A stretch of 15,852 bases of DNA from NCBI GenBank assembly GCA_946409855.1, contig CAMJXZ010000032.1, positions 1 to 15,852 on the forward strand, in the 5' to 3' direction. Shown piece by piece: positions 1 through 5,918 of the stretch (position 1 is its first letter; every line of letters begins with the position of its first letter). This DNA is from an uncultured Clostridia bacterium. Its GTDB lineage: Bacteria; Bacillota; Clostridia; Christensenellales; Aristaeellaceae. Under the pieces are notes generated by a model. The model saw only the letters and a program-made list of their open reading frames with translations, was not told where the DNA came from and made no database searches. Both the position numbers and the translations under genes were made by a program.

Positions 1-19
1 TCAGAATGACATCCGGGGG
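1..19 (-). repeat. partial copy of 'tgtcatYctga' intergenic repeat (R0)
   Basis: The first bases, tcagaatgacatccggggg, are repeated almost exactly at 302-319. They are the reverse complement of the 'tgtcattctga' head of the repeat found at 133-198 and 445-480. The other end of this copy lies outside the window. It is followed by a short GC hairpin, ccgggg/ccccgg, near 13-30. Confidence 0.6.
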
Positions 20-132
20 TTGGCCCCGGGGAAAGGGCTTCGCGCATCCTGCTTCACCACGAATTCGCCTGTCACTTTGATGTCTTCCTGTTGCCGGACA
101 TACGCCCCGCCCGCCAGTGTCTGCCCCCCGGG

Positions 133-198
133 TGTCATCCTGAACCCTGAAAAGCGTTTGCCGCCGCAAGGCAAACGCCAGGGTGAAGGATCTGTTCT
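133..198 (+). repeat. intergenic hairpin repeat, forward copy (F1)
   Basis: The element starts with tgtcatcctgaa and ends with tgaaggatctgttct. These are the conserved ends of a repeat family widespread between genes in gut Clostridia. Its middle folds into a strong hairpin: gcgtttgcc (154-162) pairs with ggcaaacgc (170-178). The stem is extended by ccctg (145-149) with caggg (179-183), leaving a four-A bulge. No protein reading of it is credible. Confidence 0.6.
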
Positions 199-247
199 GC
201 TGTTCAGAAGAACACTGCCGCCCCTTCCCCGCACCGTGCGCCCGCCG

Positions 248-316
248 CAGAACAGATTCTTCGCGACGCGGCCGGCTGATGGGGCCGTCCTTCTTCGTCG
301 TTCAGAATGACATCCG
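248..316 (-). repeat. intergenic hairpin repeat, reverse copy (R2)
   Basis: Read on the minus strand this runs from ggatgtcattctgaacgacg to gcgaagaatctgttctg, the same two ends as copy F1 in opposite orientation. F1 and R2 therefore form a large imperfect inverted pair about 50 bases apart. The interior cggcc/ggccg pairing near 269-286 gives it its own stem. It lies in a 539-base stretch without genes. Confidence 0.55.
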
Positions 317-444
317 GGGGCGGGCCGGCCAATCCTTTTCGTCTTTCGCCGGAACAGGACACCGCAGGCTGGTCTATCAACGGATCATCCTTTTTTTCCG
401 GCGTACACCCGGCCCAAACATTACTTCGTCAAACGCCCGCCCCG

Positions 445-480
445 GATGTCATCCTGAGCGGCCCCCCAGCGAAGGATCTT
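445..480 (+). repeat. intergenic repeat, short forward copy (F3)
   Basis: tgtcatcctgag at 447-458 and agcgaaggatctt at 468-480 give the shortest copy of the family. Only about nine bases separate the two ends, so this may be nearest to the minimal unit. It sits about 60 bases beyond the nfn operon terminator. The stretches between the copies (20-132, 317-444) show nothing I can name. Confidence 0.6.
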
Positions 481-538
481 GGGGCCGGGACCTCCTGCTG
501 CCGGCGCAGGCCGGGATTCGGATCCCCAAATGCTCCTA

Positions 539-569
539 TAAAAAACCGCCGCGGAAAAACCGCAGCGGT
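539..569 (-). terminator. intrinsic terminator of the nfnAB operon
   Basis: On the minus strand, 7 bases after the nfnB stop codon, accgctgcgg and ccgcggcggt form a 10-bp stem with one G-U pair around a five-T loop. A run of six T follows. This is a complete Rho-independent terminator in the right place and direction. Confidence 0.9.
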
Positions 570-576
570 CATTTAT

Positions 577-1998
577 TTATTTGTCCGTTCCCGTCAGCGC
601 CTCGTCGATGGCCTTCGCGGCGGTCTTGCCGGCGCCCATGGCGGAGATCACGGTGGCGGCGCCGGTGACAGCGTCCCCGCCGGCGTACACCCGCTCCCGG
701 GAGGTAAGGCCTTCCTCGGTGACGACGATGCCGCCGCGGCGGTTGACCTCGAGGCCCTCGGTGGTGTTCTTGATGAGGGGGTTCGGGCTGGTGCCGATGG
801 CCATCACCACCGTATCCACCGGCAGCTCAAACTCGCTGCCCGCGATGGGCACGGGGCGGCGGCGGCCGGAGGCGTCCGGCTCGCCCAGCTCCATCCGGAT
901 GCTGCGGATGCCGGTCACACAGCCGTTCTTCGGGTCCCGCGGGTTGTCCGGGTTCTGATAGCCCAGGATCGCCACCGGGTTGCACAGCAGGCGGAAATCG
1001 ATGCCCTCCTCCTGGGCGTGCTCCACCTCTTCCTTCCGGGCGGGGAGCTCTTCCATGGAGCGGCGGTAAATGATGTAGACCTTTTCGGCCCCCAGGCGCA
1101 GGGCCGTGCGGGCGGCGTCCATGGCGACGTTGCCGCCGCCTACCACCGCCACGCGGCCGCCCTTCATGATGGGCGTCGCCGGATCGTCCCGGAAGGCCTT
1201 CATCAGGTTGGAACGGGTCAGGTACTCGTTGGCGGAATAGACGCCCTTGAGCGCCTCCCCCGGGATGCCCATGAAATTGGGCAGGCCGGCGCCGGAGCCG
1301 ATGAACACGGCCTCGTAACCCATCTGAAACAGTTCGTCCACGGTCAGGGTTTTGCCGATGATCACGTTGGTCTGGATATCGACGCCCAGGGCGCGCAGGG
1401 TATCCACCTCCCGCGCCACGATGGCCTTGGGCAGACGGAACTCGGGGATGCCGTACACCAGCACGCCGCCGGCGGTGTGCAGGGCCTCGAACACGCTGAC
1501 CCGGTAGCCCTTCTTGGCCAGGTCTCCCGCGCAGGTCAGGCCCGAGGGGCCGGCGCCCACCACGGCGACCTTATGCCCGTTCTGCGCGGGCGGCACCGGC
1601 TGGTCCGACGCGTGCTCGTTGTGCCAGTCGGCCACGAAGCGCTCCAGCCGGCCGATGCCGACCGGGTCCAGCTTCGCCTTGACGCGCAGGGTGCACTGGG
1701 CCTCGCACTGGGTCTCCTGCGGGCAGACGCGGCCGCAGACGGCGGGCAGGGAGGAGGAACGGCTGATCGTCTGATACGCCCCCTCAAAATCCCCCTGGCG
1801 GATCTGGCGGATGAAATCCGGGATCTCGATATTCACCGGGCAGCCCGCCACGCAGGGGCGGTTCCGGCAGTTCAGGCACCGGGCGGCTTCCGCCTGGGCG
1901 ACCTCCAGGCTGTAGCCCAGGGCGACCTCCCGGAAGTTATGGGCGCGCACTTCGGGCGCCTGGGTGGGCATTTCGTTTTTCTTCGGTGCAATGGCCAT
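577..1998 (-). CDS. nfnB: NfnB / GltA-type NADPH-dependent FAD oxidoreductase (glutamate synthase small-chain-like)
   Basis: A 473-residue iron-sulfur flavoprotein of the glutamate synthase beta-subunit family. With the NfnA partner encoded just upstream it most likely forms the cytoplasmic electron-bifurcating NADH-dependent ferredoxin:NADP+ oxidoreductase. The N-terminal [4Fe-4S] domain shows C41, C44, C49 and C53 (CxxCxxxxCxxxCP), and C88, C92, C98 and C102. A first Rossmann motif, VAVVGAGPSG (144-153), binds FAD. A second, VAVVGGGNVAMDAA (283-296), binds the pyridine nucleotide, and GGDAVTGAATV (440-450) closes the FAD site. Length is normal for the family. The ATG is preceded by gaggagg overlapping the nfnA stop codon, with a 12-base gap, so the genes are probably translationally coupled. 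Databases often name this protein GltA or SudA. No glutamate synthase large subunit is nearby, which favours Nfn. Confidence 0.93.
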   Translation of the reverse strand: MAIAPKKNEMPTQAPEVRAHNFREVALGYSLEVAQAEAARCLNCRNRPCVAGCPVNIEIPDFIRQIRQGDFEGAYQTISRSSSLPAVCGRVCPQETQCEAQCTLRVKAKLDPVGIGRLERFVADWHNEHASDQPVPPAQNGHKVAVVGAGPSGLTCAGDLAKKGYRVSVFEALHTAGGVLVYGIPEFRLPKAIVAREVDTLRALGVDIQTNVIIGKTLTVDELFQMGYEAVFIGSGAGLPNFMGIPGEALKGVYSANEYLTRSNLMKAFRDDPATPIMKGGRVAVVGGGNVAMDAARTALRLGAEKVYIIYRRSMEELPARKEEVEHAQEEGIDFRLLCNPVAILGYQNPDNPRDPKNGCVTGIRSIRMELGEPDASGRRRPVPIAGSEFELPVDTVVMAIGTSPNPLIKNTTEGLEVNRRGGIVVTEEGLTSRERVYAGGDAVTGAATVISAMGAGKTAAKAIDEALTGTDK

Positions 1999-2010
1999 CT
2001 CTCTGCCTCC

Positions 2011-2862
2011 TCACGCCTGGCGGAACAGGCTGCAGGCCGCTTCGTGGGCGTGCCGTTCAAAGTCAAAGTACATGCGGCTGCGGCTCATCGCCTCGTCAAA
2101 GTCGATCAGGTAGCCGTCGAAATCCGGCCCGTCCACGCAGGCGAACTTCGTCGTGCGGGTGCCATCCTCCGAAACCAGCGTCAGCCGGCAGCCACCGCAC
2201 ATGCCGGTGCCGTCGATCATGATGGGGTTCATCGACACCGTGACGGGCACCTTGTAGGGCCGGGCGGTGCTGACCACGAATTTCATCATGATCAGCGGCC
2301 CGATGGCGATGATCATATCGAAACGCTCGCCCGCGTCCAGCATTTCCTTTAAGGGGATCGTGACGTTGCCGTGCCGGCCGTAGGAGCCGTCGTCGGTCAT
2401 CACGATCAGCTGATCGGAGCAGGCGTTGAACTCCTCCTCCAGGATCAGCAGGTCCTTATTCCGGAAGCCGATGATGCTGGTCACCTTCGCGCCCAGGCGG
2501 TGAAATTCCTGCGCCACGGGCATGGCGATGGCGCAGCCCGCCCCGCCGCCGATCACGCAGACATTGCGCAGCCCTTCGGTATGGGTGGGGACGCCCAGGG
2601 GGCCGGCGAAATCCTGCAGGGATTCCCCCGCCTGCTTGTGGTTCAGCTTTTCCGTGGTCGCGCCGACCACCTGGAAGATCACCTTGACGGTGCCTTCCGA
2701 CGGGTCCGTCCCGGCGACGGTCAGGGGAATGCGCTCCCCGTCCTCGTCCACGCGCAGGATGATGAACTGCCCCGGCTTGGCCTTGCGGGCCACCAGGGGC
2801 GCTTCCACTTCGATCTGGGTCACGGTCGGGTTCAGTTCCCGCCGTCTGACGATTTTATACAT
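2011..2862 (-). CDS. nfnA: NfnA / sulfide dehydrogenase-like FAD/NAD-binding subunit (PyrK/SudB family)
   Basis: A 283-residue ferredoxin-NADP reductase-fold protein and first gene of the operon. Residues 1-95 form the FAD-binding barrel with the RIPLT motif (44-48). Residues 100-200 form the NAD-binding domain, starting VCVIGGGAGCA. The C-terminal [2Fe-2S] site shows C222, C225 (GMCGGC) and C242 (FACVDGPDFDG), plus D217. In structurally studied NfnA the cluster is held by one Asp and three Cys, and this set fits. The pair moves electrons between NADH, NADPH and ferredoxin; the small subunit is the NAD(H)-binding side. The start ATG has aaggagg seven bases upstream. Dihydroorotate dehydrogenase electron-transfer subunit PyrK is a relative, but no pyrD is present and nfnB is adjacent, so NfnA is preferred. 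Confidence 0.92.
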   Translation of the reverse strand: MYKIVRRRELNPTVTQIEVEAPLVARKAKPGQFIILRVDEDGERIPLTVAGTDPSEGTVKVIFQVVGATTEKLNHKQAGESLQDFAGPLGVPTHTEGLRNVCVIGGGAGCAIAMPVAQEFHRLGAKVTSIIGFRNKDLLILEEEFNACSDQLIVMTDDGSYGRHGNVTIPLKEMLDAGERFDMIIAIGPLIMMKFVVSTARPYKVPVTVSMNPIMIDGTGMCGGCRLTLVSEDGTRTTKFACVDGPDFDGYLIDFDEAMSRSRMYFDFERHAHEAACSLFRQA

Positions 2863-2883
2863 ACACCCTCCTTGTCAAGGAAA

Positions 2884-2939
2884 GGCAGCCCGCTCCCGGG
2901 CTGCCGGAAATACCCGTCGGATACGGCGGTCCCCCGCCG
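2884..2939 (-). promoter_or_regulatory. two hairpins in the nfnA 5' leader
   Basis: Between the mapped promoter and nfnA the minus-strand leader can form two GC stems. The first is cggcgg/ccgccg (2924-2939, loop 4). The second is ggcagcccg/cgggctgcc (2884-2905, 9 bp, loop 4). Only tttcctt follows the second, so it is a poor terminator. It ends about ten bases before the aaggagg ribosome site and could tune mRNA stability or early elongation. Confidence 0.5.
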
Positions 2940-2947
2940 CTCCAATG

Positions 2948-2976
2948 ATTATAGGGAAAACCGAAGGAAAATGCAA
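2948..2976 (-). promoter_or_regulatory. sigma-A-type promoter of nfnAB
   Basis: On the minus strand TTGCAT (2971-2976) and a perfect TATAAT (2948-2953) are separated by exactly 17 bases. Transcription should start near 2941, giving a leader of about 79 bases before nfnA. Confidence 0.82.
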
Positions 2977-3040
2977 GCCGTCCGCATAAACCTCATTGTA
3001 TAAAAACGGTACTGATTGGAGCGCAGGGGGGACTTACGGT

Positions 3041-3325
3041 CCGGGGCCTGCCGGCCCGCTGCTATTCAGTGATCATGTCCCGGGACCTTACAGGCCCCGG
3101 GGAGAACCTCATCCGGCCCGCTGCGCGGTCCACCTTCCCCAGTGGGGAAGGCTTTTGGCCGCCCGGCACCGTCCTCGCTGAAAACAGGCTAACGTCCTGT
3201 TCTTCGGGCACTTACAGCCTCCTCCATACTCCCCCGCCAAGGCCAGAATGCCGCGAAGCCCCTGCCGCCTCCGGTCGGCTGCGCCGATCCGGCGAGTAAA
3301 TCGCCGGACGGACAAGGGCTTCGCG
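3041..3325. repeat. mosaic of palindromic intergenic repeats (second family, copy 1)
   Basis: This gene-free stretch between nfnA and the ApbE-like gene is built of stem-loops. It includes cctcatccggcccgctgcgcgg (3108-3128); ccttcccc/ggggaagg (3133-3151) followed by cttttgg; aacagg/cctgtt (near 3183-3201); and ccggtcggc/gccgatccgg (3271-3291). It also has ccggcga/tcgccgg (3289-3307), which shares three bases with the previous stem so that only one of the two can form at a time, and a long-range 10-bp stem, cgcgaagccc (3252-3261) with gggcttcgcg (3316-3325). Several modules recur at 4791-4905. I see no promoter or gene in 2977-3406 beyond these. Confidence 0.6.
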
Positions 3326-3406
3326 CCGTTCTGTCCCCATCATATCTCTCTCACAGCTTGGCTTTTCCCATCTTTGCCGACCCCGTAAAAAACAATTACT
3401 GATTCT

Positions 3407-4636
3407 CTATCCTTCAGGAACCGGAACAAGTTCCACCCCTTCCGCCGGGGTCATCGTCCCTTCCCCGGCAAAGTACACCGGGCCGGCGGGGGCGTCCTGC
3501 AGGGTGAAGGCGAGAAAGACGCCGGGCCGGGGCTGACGGGCGATCGCCGCCGCTTCGGCCGCCGGGTCCTGCGCGGTGCAGAGGATCACCAGGCTGTACG
3601 CCATCTCCCTGAGCTCCGTCATCGGCCCGCCGAGGGCGGCCGTCAGCACCTGCCGGGCAGGCTCGCCGCTTTCCGTGCTCACAAAGGCGTGGCGGTACAC
3701 GGGACCGCTTTCCCCTTCGAGGGCGTAATACCCGTACCGCTCCCCGTTCATGGGGAAGGCCGCGAAGCGGCAGAAAGCGGACGGGGAGGGCAGGACGATC
3801 TCCCCCGCGTCGGAAGGCCCCGCCGCTTTGGGCGCGCCGGGAACCCGGTACGGCGTGCTGCCCGTATCCGCCATCTGCACGGAGAAGCCCGAATCGGTGT
3901 ACAGGTAGCCGGATGAAAAGCCTCTCCCCCGCAGCTGCCCGGCCACGTACTCCAGCAGATACGCGTCCTTCATCAGGTTCAGGGAAAGCACCGGCGCGCC
4001 GACGTCGTTTTCCCGCGCCCAGGCCCGGTATTCTTCGCTGACGTTCAGGCGGGCGCGCCCGTCCTCCACCTCCAGGGAAAAGGCGTCCGGATCCCGCAGC
4101 CAGGCGGTCATCTCCCGCAGCAGGTCCGCCTCCTCCGGGCGGTTCACGGGGTCCGCCTCCGCCGGCTCCTCCAGCCAGCGCAGCGTCCGCCATTCCCGGA
4201 AGAGCGGCCCGGCGAACAGGCTGTAGCCCTGCCCGGCTTCGGTGCGCCGGAGGGCGTCCCGGAGCGTATCAGCCAGGAACGCGCTGATTTCCACCCATTC
4301 GCCCGGGGCGGCGTTCAGGCTGGCCAGGTTGCGGACGCCTTCATACGTCCCGTCCTCGTCCAGCTGCCGGTACGCCCAGAGCAGCGCGTCCGAATACACG
4401 CCCTGTACTTCCCGGAGGTCCGCCCGGATCCGGCTGCTGCTCCCGCTCAGATAATACCTGAGGTGCACCCCGCTGTCAAACAGCGTGACCGCCGTCTGCA
4501 CGGAATAATCCACGTCGTGGTACCCGCTGTCCCGGTGCAGAAAACCGAGCACCCCGGCGGTGACGGAGCCGACGGCGATCAGCGCCGCCAGCAGGAACAC
4601 CGCCAGCCGGACGATGTTTTTCTTTTCCCGAAACAA
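3407..4636 (-). CDS. membrane-anchored protein with a divergent ApbE-like (FAD:protein FMN transferase-like) fold
   Basis: A 409-residue protein with a basic start, one hydrophobic helix (about residues 9-33), then an extracytoplasmic domain. I infer ApbE ancestry from motif order: TLFDSGVHLRYYLSG (51-65), NLASLNAAPGEWVEIS (103-118, compare ApbE 'S.LN...G..V.VS'), GYSLFAGPLFREW (137-149), LSLNLMKDAYLLEYVAGQL (217-235, compare 'iDLGgiAKGYAvD'), YRHAFVSTESGEPA (314-327, compare 'yHHIiDP.TG.P') and ELREMAYSLVILC (341-353, compare 'DALsTalFvlG'). The Asp/Thr metal ligands of the last motif are not kept and the lipobox Cys is absent, so it may be a non-catalytic relative. The start is TTG: an in-frame stop lies six codons upstream, no ATG or GTG lies between, and aaagga sits about 12 bases before. 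It stands alone between two repeat blocks. Confidence 0.6.
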   Translation of the reverse strand: MFREKKNIVRLAVFLLAALIAVGSVTAGVLGFLHRDSGYHDVDYSVQTAVTLFDSGVHLRYYLSGSSSRIRADLREVQGVYSDALLWAYRQLDEDGTYEGVRNLASLNAAPGEWVEISAFLADTLRDALRRTEAGQGYSLFAGPLFREWRTLRWLEEPAEADPVNRPEEADLLREMTAWLRDPDAFSLEVEDGRARLNVSEEYRAWARENDVGAPVLSLNLMKDAYLLEYVAGQLRGRGFSSGYLYTDSGFSVQMADTGSTPYRVPGAPKAAGPSDAGEIVLPSPSAFCRFAAFPMNGERYGYYALEGESGPVYRHAFVSTESGEPARQVLTAALGGPMTELREMAYSLVILCTAQDPAAEAAAIARQPRPGVFLAFTLQDAPAGPVYFAGEGTMTPAEGVELVPVPEG

Positions 4637-4790
4637 ACCGTTTAACGTCCTTTCAAAAAGGGCCGTTGCAGAAAAAACACTGCAGCAGCCCCGTCATTCC
4701 TGGCAAAAAGAAAGCAATACAGATCATGAGACGACCATCCCCGGGGGGCGGAAACCGGCCGGCAGACCGTTTTCATTTGGAACAGCCGAA

Positions 4791-4905
4791 CCTCATCCGT
4801 CCGCTTCGCGGACACCACCGGGGCCTTCCGGCCCGTTGTTCGGTGAAAACTGTCCACCGGACAGTTTTCCGGGCCCTCACAACCCCCAGCGGGGAAGGCT
4901 TTTGG
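4791..4905. repeat. mosaic of palindromic intergenic repeats (second family, copy 2)
   Basis: It begins cctcatccgtccgcttcgcgga, with stem gtccgc/gcggac (4799-4813). It continues with gggcc/ggccc (4821-4834) and a perfect 11-bp stem, gaaaactgtcc/ggacagttttc (4845-4869). It ends ccccagcggggaaggcttttgg. The ends match 3108-3157, but here the hairpins gggcc/ggccc and gaaaactgtcc/ggacagttttc lie inside the unit, whereas in copy 1 their counterparts flank it. The rest of 4637-4961 holds no gene, and I found no convincing promoter for the ApbE-like gene there. Confidence 0.6.
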
Positions 4906-4961
4906 AGCGCGCAGCGGGCCGGGTGAGCATTCACCTGCGCCTCATCCGTCCGGGACATGCC

Positions 4962-5906
4962 TCACCCGAACCGCCTGGCCTTGTAGGCGGCAATCTCTTT
5001 GGAATCGCCAAAGACCATGTGGCCGTTCCCGATGTCCACCAGCTTGGGCTGTTCCTCGCCTTCCCGGTATTCGCGGGGCTCGTAGACGAAGAGCTTTTTC
5101 TTCTTTTCCAGGATCGGGTCCGGGATGGGGATGGCGCTCATCAGGGAGTGGGTGTAGGGATGCAGGGGGTATTTGAACAGTTCCTCCGTCTCCGCCACTT
5201 CCATGACGCGGCCCTTGTAGATGACCACGATGCGGTCGCTGATGAAGCGGACGATGGACAGGTCGTGGGCGATGAACAGGTAGGTCAGGCCCCGCTCCTG
5301 CTGGAACTTCTTGAGCAGGTTCAGCACCTGGGCGCGGATGGAAACGTCCAGCGCGGAAATGGGTTCGTCGGCCACGATCAGCTCCGGCTCCATCACGATG
5401 GAACGGGCCAGGCCGACGCGCTGGCGCTGGCCGCCGGAAAACTCGTGGGGATAGCGGGTCAGGTGCTCGGGCAGCAGGCCCACTTCGCTGATGGCCTTTT
5501 CCACCTTGTTCATGCGGTCCTTTTCATCCTTGAACAGGTGGAAATTGTACAGGCCCTCGGAAATGATGTATTCGATGGTGGCGCGCTCGTTCAGGGAAGC
5601 GGCCGGGTCCTGGAAGACCATCTGGATCTTGCGGATGACCTCCCGGTCCTTGGCGCGGCTGAGCTTGCCGGAGATCTTCTCCCCCTTGAAATAGATGGCG
5701 CCGCTGCTGCAGGGATTGATGCGCACGATGGCGCGGCCGATGGTCGTCTTGCCGCTGCCGGACTCGCCCACCAGCGACAGGGTCTCCCCCTTGTAGATGT
5801 CAAAGCTCACATCGCTGACGGCCTTGAAGCTGGTTTTCCCCTGTTTGAAGACGACGTCCAGATTCTGAACGGAAAGCAGGACTTCCCGCTGCTGCTGATT
5901 CTCCAT
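4962..5906 (-). CDS. oppF: OppF: oligopeptide ABC importer, ATPase subunit
   Basis: A 314-residue ABC ATPase that pairs with OppD to power peptide uptake on the inner face of the membrane. All motifs are intact: Walker A GESGSGKT (47-54), Q-loop Q99 (VFQDP), signature FSGGQRQR (156-163), Walker B LIVADEP with catalytic E181, D-loop SALD and switch H214 (IAHD). The HPYTHSLMSAIP segment (249-260) marks the Opp/Dpp C-terminal extension. Its usual cysteine-rich end is absent, replaced by a charged tail of about 40 residues. The ATG follows aaggagg, which overlaps the oppD stop codon, with a 12-base gap: the last gene of the operon and probably coupled. No clear T-rich terminator follows; the transcript runs into repeat DNA. 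Confidence 0.95.
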   Translation of the reverse strand: MENQQQREVLLSVQNLDVVFKQGKTSFKAVSDVSFDIYKGETLSLVGESGSGKTTIGRAIVRINPCSSGAIYFKGEKISGKLSRAKDREVIRKIQMVFQDPAASLNERATIEYIISEGLYNFHLFKDEKDRMNKVEKAISEVGLLPEHLTRYPHEFSGGQRQRVGLARSIVMEPELIVADEPISALDVSIRAQVLNLLKKFQQERGLTYLFIAHDLSIVRFISDRIVVIYKGRVMEVAETEELFKYPLHPYTHSLMSAIPIPDPILEKKKKLFVYEPREYREGEEQPKLVDIGNGHMVFGDSKEIAAYKARRFG

Positions 5907-5918
5907 TCGTTCGCCTCC

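Noticed and set aside
133..480. CRISPR array
   Set aside because: Copies are in both orientations with different middles and irregular distances, which fits dispersed hairpin repeats and not a repeat-spacer array.
577..1998. Assimilatory glutamate synthase small subunit
   Set aside because: No large subunit is encoded nearby, and the adjacent NfnA-type gene with a [2Fe-2S] site points to the transhydrogenase pair.
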